Origin: Lampris incognitus
Taxonomy: Eukaryota > Chordata > Actinopteri > Lampriformes > Lampridae
NCBI RefSeq assembly: GCF_029633865.1
Contig: NC_079213.1
Coordinates: forward strand, 110,942,836-111,006,835
DNA length: 64,000 bases
Direction of reading: 5' to 3'
The position numbers and the translations under genes were made by a program. The notes beneath the pieces are model-generated. The model worked only from the letters and a program-made list of their open reading frames with translations, made no database searches and was not told where the DNA came from. Shown here piece after piece: positions 12,801-22,439 of this stretch. Within the stretch, counting starts at the first letter, position 1. The number at the start of each line of letters is the position of its first letter.

Positions 12801-15800
12801 ATACAAATAGACACACATTTGCAGCACAATCAACAATCAACATCTTGTTAGTTTGAATACTTTAAACTAAAATGCTGAACAAAAAAATTCTGCTTTTCAT
12901 TTCCTATTAATGTTTGTTTGTCTCTGGTGCATTTAATGGCATACTTATGCTGCTATTTATGTTTTTATGACATATCTTGGTTCTTTGAATTGAATTTATG
13001 CACAGGCTACTTTTAACAAAACAAGACAAACTTTACTTAGAAACACTTTACATCTTTCTAATGCCCCCCCCCCCTATTTCTCTGACCTTTTGTTTCTCTA
13101 GCTCCATGTGTGCCGAGGAACCCGGTGGGCAGTTTGGACTGTGTTACCAACTCAGCCTGGGTGACGTGGGATGCCTCAGATGGAGCTCAAAGATACAGTG
13201 TGCTGGCCCAAGGGGTCGGAGGTCACAACTCTAGCTGCACCGTCTCCTCCACCACCTGTAACATTCCAGATCTGGAGTGCGGCACGCTCTACACCTTCCA
13301 CATCACTGCCACCAACGCTCACTGCCAGAGTGCTCACAGCACCACCTTCGAGCTAGAGACAAGTAATTCAATAGTAGTATATCTGTTCTCTAGTCAATAC
13401 GCTAGACAGTTGTAACTTAAATACAAATATGAAATTATGTTGAGGTTTATATTGAATACTCACCCGCAGGCTTGTTTGCACTGTGTATCCTAAGCTACTG
13501 ATTGACCCAAAATGGACTAGAGCAGAACTTTGGCAAATCTCAACATTAACAAAAAAGAGCTGTTGTAATGAGCCGGATTCCCAGTGTTGTATTTCTCATC
13601 GAGGTTTAGGAATGAAACCCTTTCATAACTAGCGCCATAACACATCTCAGAATCCTTATACCGAGGTGCAATGTGCACTAGCTAGGGCACGCTAGGATTG
13701 ACAGTAGAAATAAACAGCTGTATCCGTTAAGGTCATCAGCCAATGTTCCTTTTTTGGAATGGAAATTATTCTCTATGTAGGCATGTTTTGAATATTTCAA
13801 ATTGCTGGTGGGGTTGCTAGAGAAGAGCTTTGAATGTATGTGTGCTATGCCGCAGATCCCTGTGCTCTACAAACCATAAATGCTGTGACCGAATGCCACA
13901 GCAACATGATCCTGGTTACCTGGGAGATGACAGAGGATTCTCCCCTCTACTTGGTAACGGCAGAGGGTCATGACCAAAGCATTGTTTCCTGTAACAGCTC
14001 CTCCACTTCCTGTGAGCTCAGGGGTGTGCACTGTGGTATGCAGTATATTATCAGTGTATCAGCTTCCTCCGACAAGTGCAGCACCCTCAGAAGCCCACCA
14101 AAGAAGATTTACACAGGTACACATCTCTTTGTTGGGAATGTATTTCCCCTATGAAATAACTAACGGGGTGATGGATGGATAATTGCAAGATCTCTTTTTG
14201 TTTGTTACAATGCATGTCTTATTAATAAGGACTCATTGCTGATGATATGCCATGATTTCTTATATCTTATGATCGACACAATCGTTTATTAATATTGGCT
14301 TTAGATTTCTGACTTTGATTCTAATCTATTGAGCCTCCTTGTTTCAGCAAGCACCTGATAAAATGTAAAGGATTGTTCTATTTGTGGCTCTGAATGTATG
14401 TGTGAACAACCTGCATTTAAAGGAAAACCTTGTGAAACTTCAGTTTGATGTTATTTCTTATTTTTAAAATTGTGTCATTGCGCTGAACACTTCAGATGTA
14501 ACCTTGGGTCTCAGGAAAACCTTGAGTCAACCTTTTATTTATTAGAAATATCTGATTTTTAAAGAAATCTGTGAAAGTTGACTCTGGAGATATTAAATTT
14601 TGAATGTCGTCAACATCCTAACCAGTCTCCTGTGTTGTCTTGTAGCGCCTTGTATCCCAGACGATGTGTCGGTGGCCGTGTCATGCGAGGTGCAGGGAGC
14701 TGTGGTCTCCTGGGCCCATTCTGTCGTGGCCACTTCCTTCCTCCTTATAGCCACTGGCAGGGATGGAGACGTAAGGACATGTAACACCTCCGTCAGCAAC
14801 TGCACCCTGGAGGACCTGCACTGTGGCCAGCCGTACACCATCAGCATCACCGCCAGCGCGGACAACTGCACCAGCCAGCCTAGCGCCAATGTGTCCTTCA
14901 GGACAGGTAGAGAGAAAAACCAAGCATCCTCCACAACTGTTCTACCGAACAGTTTGAGTCTCGTGGTTATTATAGCTCATTGTTTAATGTGTCAAGAAAA
15001 GCACATAAATTCTTCTAATTACTGTACTGCTACTAATCATCATCATCATCATTTCTAATGTAATAACCCAGGGTTTAATTGACATGTTGGAGGTGGGGGA
15101 GTACCTACTGTTTAGTTTACATTTTAAATTAAAGTTTAATCAGGCGATTAAAGATTAAGCGCTGATCCAAGGTTGGCCCCTGAAGGTTGTATTACTCAGT
15201 ATTTCTGTTGGTTCCATTAATTCCCTCTGTTGAATTCTGGATAGTAAGGAGGGGTTCGCACAAGCCTGAAAACCAGCCACTGGCCAACTGGTTTGCACAA
15301 CTTCAGTCCCTGAACTGTGGTCATGTTCTCTCTTGCCTTCAAGTGCCCTGTGAGCCCACGGGCCTGTCGGTGGATGTTCAGTGTGAGACCAACTCTGCTG
15401 TGCTGACCTGGGCTGCCAGCGAGGGCAGCGTGGAGTACTTTGGCTGTGCACAGTCTGAGGATGGGGACATGCTCTACTGCGACAGCATGAGCACCCTCTG
15501 CACCATCCAGGGCCTGGAGTGTGGTGGCATGTACAATTTCTCCGTTGAAGCCTCTGATGGTGTCTGCAACAGTTCACTCAGTGAGCCTCTGTTGGCTGGA
15601 GCAGGTAAATAGCAAAATGTAAAATCTCTGCATCCGTCATGTTCACATACCTCTGTTTTGACTTGGTGAGCTGCTCATATAACACAAACAAAAAATTGCA
15701 CAAAAGTATAAAAAGTAAAAAGGCAATACATTTAGCTCTGAAATCAATTTATATAACCTCTAGTGCAAATATTAGATAATACCATCGAAGTATATTGTCA

Positions 15801-18800
15801 TCCGAGGTTAGGGCTAACTTTAAACATGTATATGTAAAATACGGTGACAAGACACAACCACAGCAAACAAATACATATTTGTTTTTCAGCTTTTAGAGAA
15901 AATGGTGCATAAATGGAGGTATCTAGTTGCAACTTTGCTCACACAACTGGTAAAGCACAATTTCTTGTCCCCAGCTCCCTGCGCTCCAGCCATTGTGAAC
16001 GTCCGAATGCGACTGATAGATGAAGGCCACTGGGCCATGGTGTCATGGAGTGCCGTTGACTGTCCTGATATAGAATACCTGCTGGAGATAAACGGCCGTA
16101 TCCAGGATGACCCACAGGCCCAGATGGAGATCTCCTCCTATTGGGTGGATGTGCAAAACTTTGAATTCCTAATTCCTTGCAGCACAACTTACAACCTTAC
16201 CGTACGCTCCAGAAACTCTGCTGGGATTAGTGAGCCTTCAGATGTATATGATGGGATTACAGGTAAGCTTGAATATCGCTTCAGTAAAACACCTTGAGTA
16301 CATAAGGAAAGAGTTGGTATGCAGGAGCTGCAGAATATTGTGAAGACCCAACATGCAGATGCTCTAAGTTAGTGGTCTCCAACCCTGTCCATGGAGAGCT
16401 ACCATACAGTCAGTTTTCACTCCAACCATGATTCAACACACCTGATTGTAAGACCTTGATTTACTGAAACATTTGTGTAGCTCTCCAGGAGACCATTGCC
16501 CTAAAGTAGTTATGTGGCCCATAACACAGATGAGGGTGTTTATTGGATAGTTGCTTAGTGGAGAAAATTAATCTCATTGGTCTGTTTTACATGTATAAGC
16601 AAAGGCCCAAATTTGCTTGTGCATGTAAAACGGCAGACTGTGTTCCATTTATCTAAACAGAACAGAACATTTACCCATCTCAAACCAGGGATATGATGAG
16701 AGAGCCTTAACTTCTTTGCATTTCTTATGCAATAGTACTACTCGCAGGCATCCTCCTGACTCAAAGGGGGGGGGGGGCCTGCCTGTTTTTTATCTTGTTG
16801 GTAACATTTATAACCAACTTATTTTTAAAGACAGACAGAAGGGGCGTCAGGGTAGGATAGCGGTCTATTTCGTTGCCTACCAACACGGGGATCGTCGGTT
16901 CGAATCTCCGTGTTACCTCCAGCTTGGTCGGGTGTCTCTACAGGCACAATTGGCAGTGTCTGTGGGTATGTGTCATGGTCGCTGCACTAGCGCCTCCTCT
17001 GGTTGGTCGTGGGGCCTGTTCGGAGGGGAGGAGGAACTGGGGGGAATAGCGTGATCCTCCCACGTGCTACATCCCCCTGGTGAAACTCCTCACTGTCAGG
17101 TGAAAAGAAGCGGCTGGCGACTCCATGTGTATCAGAGGAAGCATGTGGTAGTCTGCAGCCCTCCCTGGATCAGCAGAGGCGGTGGGGCAGCAACCAGGAT
17201 GCCTGGGAAGAGTAGGGAAGTTGGCTGTATACAATTGGGGAGAAAAATGGGGGGACCCCCCCCAAAAAAATCCAGACAGAAAATGCTGAATTATCAAGTG
17301 TCTTCCTCTTCCTTCGACTGCTCCCGTTAGGGGTCGCCACAGCAGATTATCCGTTTCCATCTCTTCCTGTCCTCTGCATCTTCCTCTGTCACACCAGCCA
17401 CCTGCATGTCATCCCTCACCACATCCATAAACCTCCTCTTTGGCCTTCCTCTTCTCCTCTTCCCTGGCAGCTCCATATTCAGCATCCTTCTCCCAGTATA
17501 CCCAGCATCTCTCCTCCTCACATGTCCAAACCATCTCAATCTTGTCTCTCTTGCTTTGTCTCCAAACCGTCCAATCTGAGCTGTCCCTCTAATATACTCG
17601 TTCCTAATCCTGTCCTTCTTCATCACTCCCAACGAAAATCTTAGCATTGTCAACTCTGCCACCTCCAGCTCCTCCTCCTGTCTTTTCATCAGTGCCACTG
17701 TCTCCAAACCATACAACATAGCTGGTCTCACAACCATCTTGTAAACCTTCCCTTTAACTCTTGCTGGTACCCTTCTGTCACAAATCACTCCTGACACTCT
17801 TCTCCACCCACTCCACCCTGCCTGCACTCTCTTCTTCACCTCTCTTCCACACTCCCTGTTACTCTGAACAGTTTAACCCAAGTATTTCAACTCATCCCCC
17901 TTTGTCACCTCTACTCCTTACATCCTCACCATTCCACTGTCGTCCCTCTCATTCACGCATAGGTATTCTTTCTTGCTCCTACTGACCTTCATTCCTCTTC
18001 TCTCCAGTGCATACCTCCACCTCTCCAGGCTCTCCACAACCTGCTCCCTACTCTCACTACAGATTACAATGTCATCCGTGAACATCATAGTCCACAGAGA
18101 CTCCTGCCTGGTCTCGTCCGTCAACCTGTCCGTCACCATTGCAAACAAGAAAGGGCTCAGAGCCGATCCTTGATGTAATCCCACCTCGACCTTGAACCCA
18201 TCTGTCATTCCAACCACACACCTCACCACTGTCACACTGCCCTCATACATATCCTGCACCACTCCTACATACTTCTCTGCCACTCCCGACTTCCTCATAA
18301 ATACCACACCTCCTCTCTCAGCACCCTGTCATATGCTTTAAATCCACAAAGACACAATGTAACTCCTTCTGGCCTTCTCAGAGCCCTAGAAAGAGAGAGT
18401 TACGTCAACTCCGTAGACGTCAATGGGCCAATTATTTAACAGCAATGGCGGATCATGGGAGCTCCGGATAGTTCCAAACAGTGCGCATAGAATATGTGTC
18501 ATGTTGGAATATATCTATATCTATATATAAATGTAAAAATATTGGTTAGTAATTACCAGAAATCGTGGCTAAGCAGTTCATTTAAATGACCCGCCAAGCT
18601 TCGTTTGGAACTATTCGGCAGCTACATGAACCACGTGACCCTCTCGCGTTCTGACCCCTCATTGACGTAACTCTCTTTCTTGGGCTCTGGGCCTTCTCTA
18701 TACTCTCAACACTCCCAAAGCAAACATCACATCTGTGGTGCTCTTTCCTGGCATGAAACCATACTGCTGCTCGCTGATCATCACCTCTCCTCTTAACCTA

Positions 18801-20393
18801 GCTTCTATTACTCTTTCCCACAACTTCATACTGTGGCTGATCAACTTTATACCTCTGAATTATCAACTGTAAGGTCACCCAATATATATTAACTGGATAA
18901 GTATTGATGCCATGAAGCTATGAGACCTTGTGAATGGATGCTTGTTTGTCGCTGTTGCGTTCTGATCTTATTCTAATGCCTAGCTGCAAACCAAATGTTC
19001 TTTGTGATAAAGTTAAAGTTAGCTTCTTTCTTTATGTTTTCATTTATCTATTTTTTGTTCCTTGAATCACTGCTCTGGAAAGGTTTAGGGTTTTTTCCAG
19101 TAAAGCGTTTTGGGCAGTGGGCTTGAATGAATTCAAAGTGGATATTGATCATCTAACTTCTAACCTAGCAGAGCATGTTGACTGGATTAGATGTGATCGG
19201 TTGCATTGTAGTAATTATCTCTACAGTCTTGATAATAAGACTTCCCCTGTGTTATTTCCAAGCCCCCTGCCCTCCTCGGGACGTGACGTACAGCAGTGAC
19301 AGCCAGTCTATCACGCTGTCCTGGGAGGCGTCTGTTTTGGCCACGCAGTACCTGGTCTACAACGTGTCGGCGGCAGGCCGCGTCGTGTTGTGCAACACCA
19401 CCCAGCTTACCTGCCAGCTGACCAACGTGGACCCAGCCGCCATCGAAGTGATGGCAAGCAACAACGTGGGGGAGAGCGTGCCCACCACAGATATCACAGG
19501 TCAGGTGGAGAAAGAATCAATGCGGATAGAAGTACTGTTATTAAGAGAACAATAACACTTCCTGTTTTCTGTTAAGACACAAAATCCCTCCTCTGACAAC
19601 ACTACATAAACTTTCACCTTAAAAAAAAACAAACAAACGTGACAACGGACTGGAAGAGAGGGAGACATCAGAGCCGTTATTTGTTGGCTGCCATTGCTGT
19701 GAAAATGCAGTGTGAACTAAATTCCAGTGAATGTTATTCTCTTCCTTTCTTTCAGGTCCTGTGTTAAATCGCAGAAGAAGAGACTTGCGGGAGAGTAAAA
19801 TGATTTCCAGTTTACAAAGGAGTGAGTGCACTCTTCCATAGTCTCTATATCATAAACAGATTTTGAACTGGCATTCATGAAAATGCGTCATGGACCTGTT
19901 CGTTGTGTTTCCTCATATGACAACAGTCCAAATGCTGTCTGTTTGCTTTTGTGGTTTGGTCCAAGAATGAAGCTAAATTTCTCAAATCTGGATGTCAGCT
20001 GAAAATTTAAGATGGTATAGAAAATAAAACTCCTCACTACCTTTATGGAAAATCTCAATGTTGTTTTTTTTTTTTTTTTTTTTGTCTTGGCTTAATCCCC
20101 CCCCCCCCCCCCCATCAGATCTGAAAGTTCCCGAGCTGTTGACTAAATCAGTGACAGGAGTCTGCCTGTATGTGGAGTGGACGCCAGTAAAGGATGCAAC
20201 CCAGTACGTCCTCATCATCAAAGAGGAAAAGGCCAAAAGGCCAACCACGGTGGTCACCGTGGATGGAGAGTTTTACACGGTGTGCGAGCTCAAGCCTCAG
20301 ACCAGCTACTCTGTCATCCTGTCGGCCAAAAACAACTTCGGCCAGAGTTCCTTCTGCAAGCCAGAGTACATAACCACCAGCGTCCCCAAGTAA
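3629..20393 (+). CDS. fndc7: FNDC7-like multi-FN3 protein, 3' part (20 exons, partial at 5' end)
   Basis: Twenty exons join in frame to about 1,590 residues and end at TAA 20391-20393. Exons: 3629-3886, 4083-4343, 4534-4583, 4734-4944, 5642-5902, 6614-6871, 8467-8727, 9158-9418, 9837-10097, 10351-10608, 11132-11395, 11747-12007, 13102-13362, 13856-14116, 14646-14906, 15344-15604, 15975-16262, 19263-19499, 19756-19821, 20119-20393. All are flanked by AG/GT and nearly all are phase 1-1, so domains can be duplicated or skipped without frame loss. Domains 1-15 share a plan: PC at the start, C in strand B, W in strand C, two mid-domain Cys, CGxxY in strand F, and C before strand G. The last three FN3 domains are divergent. 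Many NxS/T sequons and paired Cys suggest a secreted glycoprotein. No transmembrane segment or GPI signal follows the last domain. FNDC7 is the best family match by domain style and by the henmt1/fam102b neighbours. The mammalian protein is much shorter, as I recall. The first exon here starts at an acceptor, so the signal peptide and start lie upstream of the window. Molecular function is not established. Confidence 0.5.
4083..4343 (+). CDS. fndc7: fndc7-like exon, FN3 domain 2
   Basis: 87-codon phase 1-1 exon with the full six-cysteine pattern, LHCGDRY in strand F and two sequons (NTT, NST). The donor follows WIYM. Confidence 0.5.
4534..4583 (+). CDS. fndc7: fndc7-like exon, FN3 domain 3, N-terminal part
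   Basis: A 50-nt exon encodes only strands A-B (PCVPQGLESSLDCSIK) and ends in phase 0 at a GT donor (4584). It continues into 4734-4944 across a 150-bp intron. This is the only one of the six-cysteine domains that is split. Confidence 0.5.
4734..4944 (+). CDS. fndc7: fndc7-like exon, FN3 domain 3, C-terminal part
   Basis: Completes domain 3 from strand C (VGSLTWDAS) onward. The two mid-domain cysteines are absent (four Cys in the whole domain). FLCGEEY and the final Cys are kept. It ends in phase 1. Confidence 0.5.
4971..5414. mobile_element. hAT-type MITE (fndc7 intron)
   Basis: Begins CAGTGGTTCTCAATCATTTT and ends, inverted, CAGGGCAATGGTTCTAAA. A/T-rich interior without an ORF. No clear target duplication. 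Confidence 0.5.
5642..5902 (+). CDS. fndc7: fndc7-like exon, FN3 domain 4
   Basis: 87 codons, phase 1-1, six cysteines, LRCGQNY with an NYT sequon in strand F. Confidence 0.5.
6614..6871 (+). CDS. fndc7: fndc7-like exon, FN3 domain 5
   Basis: 86 codons, phase 1-1, six cysteines, sequons NAS and NLT, strand F LTCGESY. A 1.6-kb intron with a SINE follows. Confidence 0.5.
7899..8352 (+). repeat. SINE family A, copy 3 (fndc7 intron)
   Basis: Full-length copy with A-rich tail, flanked by CATTTATCA on both sides (7889 and 8353 regions). Lies in the intron between FN3 5 and 6. Confidence 0.5.
8467..8727 (+). CDS. fndc7: fndc7-like exon, FN3 domain 6
   Basis: 87 codons, phase 1-1, six cysteines. 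The usual CG of strand F is CS here (LQCSHNYS). Sequons are NYT and NYS. Confidence 0.5.
9158..9418 (+). CDS. fndc7: fndc7-like exon, FN3 domain 7
   Basis: 87 codons, phase 1-1, six cysteines, LLCGFTYNVS, with a second NVS near the end. Confidence 0.5.
9643..9724 (+). repeat. SINE family B 3'-end fragment
   Basis: GACTGCTGGGATAGGCTCCA, AGCAGGATAAGTGGTTCAGA and a (GGAT)n tail match the 3' end of the copy at 56688. In an fndc7 intron. Confidence 0.5.
9837..10097 (+). CDS. fndc7: fndc7-like exon, FN3 domain 8
   Basis: 87 codons, phase 1-1. It has five cysteines: the first mid-domain Cys is missing (GYMASYNSSGTTC). LLCGLSY is in strand F. Confidence 0.5.
10351..10608 (+). CDS. fndc7: fndc7-like exon, FN3 domain 9
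   Basis: 86 codons, phase 1-1, six cysteines, three sequons (NDT, NAT, NLT), strand F MHCGQRY. Confidence 0.5.
11132..11395 (+). CDS. fndc7: fndc7-like exon, FN3 domain 10
   Basis: 88 codons, phase 1-1, six cysteines, LLCGQTYNVS in strand F and an NNT sequon. Confidence 0.5.
11747..12007 (+). CDS. fndc7: fndc7-like exon, FN3 domain 11
   Basis: 87 codons, phase 1-1, six cysteines, sequons NST and NFT, strand F TRCGHSY. A long pyrimidine tract precedes the acceptor. Confidence 0.5.
12470..12605. repeat. Penelope-like 3'-end fragment (probable)
   Basis: Contains ACTCAGTTGAGTGATGAAAC, CAGTTCATCTGGATACA and the inverted CAGATGAACTGATTCAACCT. It resembles the 3' region found at 22450-22525. Short and diverged. 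Confidence 0.5.
13102..13362 (+). CDS. fndc7: fndc7-like exon, FN3 domain 12
   Basis: 87 codons, phase 1-1, six cysteines, an NSS sequon, strand F LECGTLY. The donor reads AA|GTAATT. Confidence 0.5.
13856..14116 (+). CDS. fndc7: fndc7-like exon, FN3 domain 13
   Basis: 87 codons, phase 1-1, six cysteines, an NSS sequon, strand F VHCGMQY. Strand A differs slightly (NPCALQ). Confidence 0.5.
14646..14906 (+). CDS. fndc7: fndc7-like exon, FN3 domain 14
   Basis: 87 codons, phase 1-1, six cysteines, four sequons (NTS, NCT twice, NVS), strand F LHCGQPY. Confidence 0.5.
15344..15604 (+). CDS. fndc7: fndc7-like exon, FN3 domain 15
   Basis: 87 codons, phase 1-1. It has seven cysteines: an extra one in strand C' (EYFGCAQ) adds an unpaired residue to the usual six. 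Sequons are NFS and NSS. Confidence 0.5.
15975..16262 (+). CDS. fndc7: fndc7-like exon, divergent FN3 domain 16
   Basis: 96 codons, phase 1-1, longer than its neighbours. It keeps the PC start, MVSW in strand C and TTYNLTVRSRN in strands F-G, but lacks the CG and final Cys of the preceding family. It marks the change from the amplified domains to the conserved C-terminal set. Confidence 0.5.
16372..16506. mobile_element. Small hAT-type MITE (fndc7 intron)
   Basis: AGTGGTCTCCAACCCTGTCC and GAGAGCTAC at the left are mirrored by GTAGCTCTCCAGGAGACCAT at the right. CTAAGT/CTAAAGT flank it. Confidence 0.5.
16842..17273 (+). repeat. SINE family A, copy 4 (fndc7 intron)
   Basis: Head at 16842 with box B GGTTCGAATCTCC. 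A short deletion removes part of the body. AGACAGAA flanks both ends. The RTE-like LINE follows within 30 bp. Confidence 0.5.
17300..18870 (-). mobile_element. RTE-like LINE fragment (reverse transcriptase C-terminal half), split by a MITE
   Basis: On the minus strand the sequence encodes FTDDIVICSESREQVVESLE (palm D-D motif with FTDD), MKVSRSKKEYLCVNE, MVVRPAMLYGLETVALMKR and RRMLNMELPGKRRRGRPKR, ending CCGDP. This is the C-terminal half of a non-LTR reverse transcriptase of RTE-like type, as in transposon-derived F52C9.6-like proteins. The element has stops and frameshifts and is interrupted at 18379-18689. It lies in the intron before fndc7 FN3 17. Confidence 0.5.
18379..18689. mobile_element. 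hAT-type MITE, 311 bp, nested in the LINE
   Basis: The ends CAGAGCCCTAGAAAGAGAG and (inverted) CAGAGCCCAAGAAAGAGAG run on to GTTACGTCAA. GGCCTTCT is duplicated at 18371-18378 and 18690-18697. A CAGNG start with an 8-bp duplication is the hAT signature. No coding capacity. Confidence 0.5.
19263..19499 (+). CDS. fndc7: fndc7-like exon, divergent FN3 domain 17
   Basis: 79 codons, phase 1-1, the shortest FN3 exon. It has PCPPRDV and ITLSW, two Cys (LCNTT, LTC), and ends ASNNVGESVPT like a classical FN3 G strand. It lies 3 kb after domain 16, beyond a LINE. Confidence 0.5.
19756..19821 (+). CDS. fndc7: fndc7-like linker exon with basic cluster
   Basis: A 22-codon phase 1-1 exon (GPVLNRRRRDLRESK and a few more residues) encodes no FN3 fold. 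Acceptor TTTCAG and donor GTGAGT are strong. Four consecutive arginines satisfy the furin consensus R-x-R/K-R, but cleavage is only inferred. Confidence 0.5.
20119..20393 (+). CDS. fndc7: fndc7-like last coding exon, FN3 domain 18 and stop
   Basis: Encodes VEWTPVKDATQYVLII, FYTVCELKPQTSYSVILSA and KNNFGQSSF, a typical FN3, then a short tail ending VPK and TAA. No hydrophobic anchor follows. A poly-T and poly-C tract of about 30 bases lies just before the acceptor. Confidence 0.5.
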
Positions 20394-20665
20394 AACCCCG
20401 ACAGAATGAACATTGGACTGAGCGGAATGACCAGTGACCATCAGTGACAACTTCTTCTTTCAAAAGCAATGCGTAACACAGAGCTGTTCATGGGTCAGTT
20501 CAGTCTACACATATATCCCAAACTTCAGGTAATAAAAACTCCTAATTGGAAAAAAAACAAATCTTATACACATACTTTAAGCTATACATTTTTCAACAAA
20601 CTTGAAAGCCAAAATTCTGACGTTTGGGTTATCTCTGTCACAAAATAAAGCAAGGTCAGATCTGA
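20394..20665 (+). other. fndc7-like 3' UTR with candidate poly(A) signals
   Basis: AATAAA occurs at 20531-20536 and 20644-20649, 140-250 bp after the stop. Either could define the mRNA end. The choice cannot be made from sequence alone. Confidence 0.5.
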
Positions 20666-22439
20666 GGAGTACCCATAGATTGGAATGCTTATGAATCTTT
20701 AAGTTACTTTAGTGTTAGGTCAAATTCATTCTTTTAATTGAGGTTGATGATATAGCCGCATGTGGCGCAATAGCTCTCTAAGAAAGTATTGCTGAAATTA
20801 TATTTATCATAAATGGTTCTATTTTTGAAATGGGCAAAAAAGAATAAAATTTTCCTCCAGCTGATTGTTCAATCAAATCTTGTACCCAGCGTGAACTGCA
20901 AGTAGATGTAGTGGAAGAAATTAAATTGGTAATTTATCGAGCAATATTTTTTTAACCGTACAGTATATTTTCTATCTGATGTACCATATGTCTTCTCATT
21001 TTCTCATGTACTATATGTCTTTTCTCAACACTTTGAGATCTTTTTTTATCGAGTCCACAAATGAAGGAATAAAAGAGTCTGTGAAATGTATAAATATCCC
21101 CCCCGTTTTTGAACGGTAGTGTTGGGAAATTTCTAATTTATTCAGCGATAATTCATGACACTAATCCCCATTTATGTGTGAAGTGGGGGTGGTGGGTGGG
21201 GGTGGGGACTCCTAACCCACCATACAGGGTAAATCCCCTTGAGTCTACAAACAGCAAAGATGCTGTAAGATGGACATTTATTTGTTACGGTGTAAATGTC
21301 CAGCTAAAGAAGTTTTGAGTGGTTAGTGCCTAAAATTCGTGTACCTCTGACAAACATTTTGTGATACTGTGACCTTTCACCTTTCTTTGCTGCTGTTGGG
21401 TGACAATCTTGTCCATCCAAAAGTTTATAGAAATGATTATAGACCTTTTTTTTTTTCATTAGGATTTTATCACTTTGCAATTTTGGTTTTACGCAAGTGC
21501 AGCTGCAGGAAAACTTTCCATAGTCCATAAGAAAACCTTGTACTCCTCCAAAAAAGTAAAAAACATTTACATTCCTGATATCGGAGCTCTGACATCACCT
21601 GACAACAGCAAGTATTATATCATATATGATCATCTTGTAAGGTTATCGCCTCACAAGGTAATAAAACCATCACTTATATCAACGTGTAATGAGTTCACAA
21701 GCTTTTCTGTGGATATTGTCATTGCTTTGTGGTAGCATCACAGATTTACATACAGTTTTGGCTATTATTTAGTGTCATTTGCATAATTTCACCATTAAGT
21801 CTACTGATTATTACCAGGACGCCTGTAATTCTCAACATCGTGATCGTTTTTACAGCACCCAACAGTGAACCATCACACAGGCCGGCGTCCTCCGTACCAC
21901 CGCTCACACTTATACACACATGTCTGAGATAATTAACATCACTGTGAATGATTCACAGACCGGAACAATAACTCGTTATCCCGTAACACTTCATCGGCCC
22001 GTTTACTCCCCTTCCTCACAATCCCAGTCAGCGGGTCATTATTCCTCCACGCCTGTCTGTCGTCACTTAGGTAAATGAAAAGTGTGCCGACATTAAGCCA
22101 GAATAAACGTGCTTGTCCTGGTACCTAATTTATAGCAGGATTGCCTAGTTAATTTATAACTGTGGGTGGGACACTGGATGATCTAGCCTTGTTCACTGCA
22201 ATCCGCGACAGCTTTAGTGCCTCATTTCTCAACCATAATCATTCATCATTTTGCTCCACCTGATTGATCAAACATAGCCAAACCTTTAATTCGTTAGTGG
22301 ATTACCTCTTAAAGTTGGCCATGCCAGTGTGACACGCCACACTGGAGCCGTCTTGAGGTAAGTCAAGACATCAAATAAGGGAGTAGTCATGCAAAACAAC
22401 ATAGGCTTTCTGTCTTTATGCATGCTCAATAACCCAGGT
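20666..22439. other. Intergenic, nothing recognised
   Basis: A/T-rich with a G-rich patch (21182-21207). No conserved ORF, RNA gene or clear transposon seen. Confidence 0.5.
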
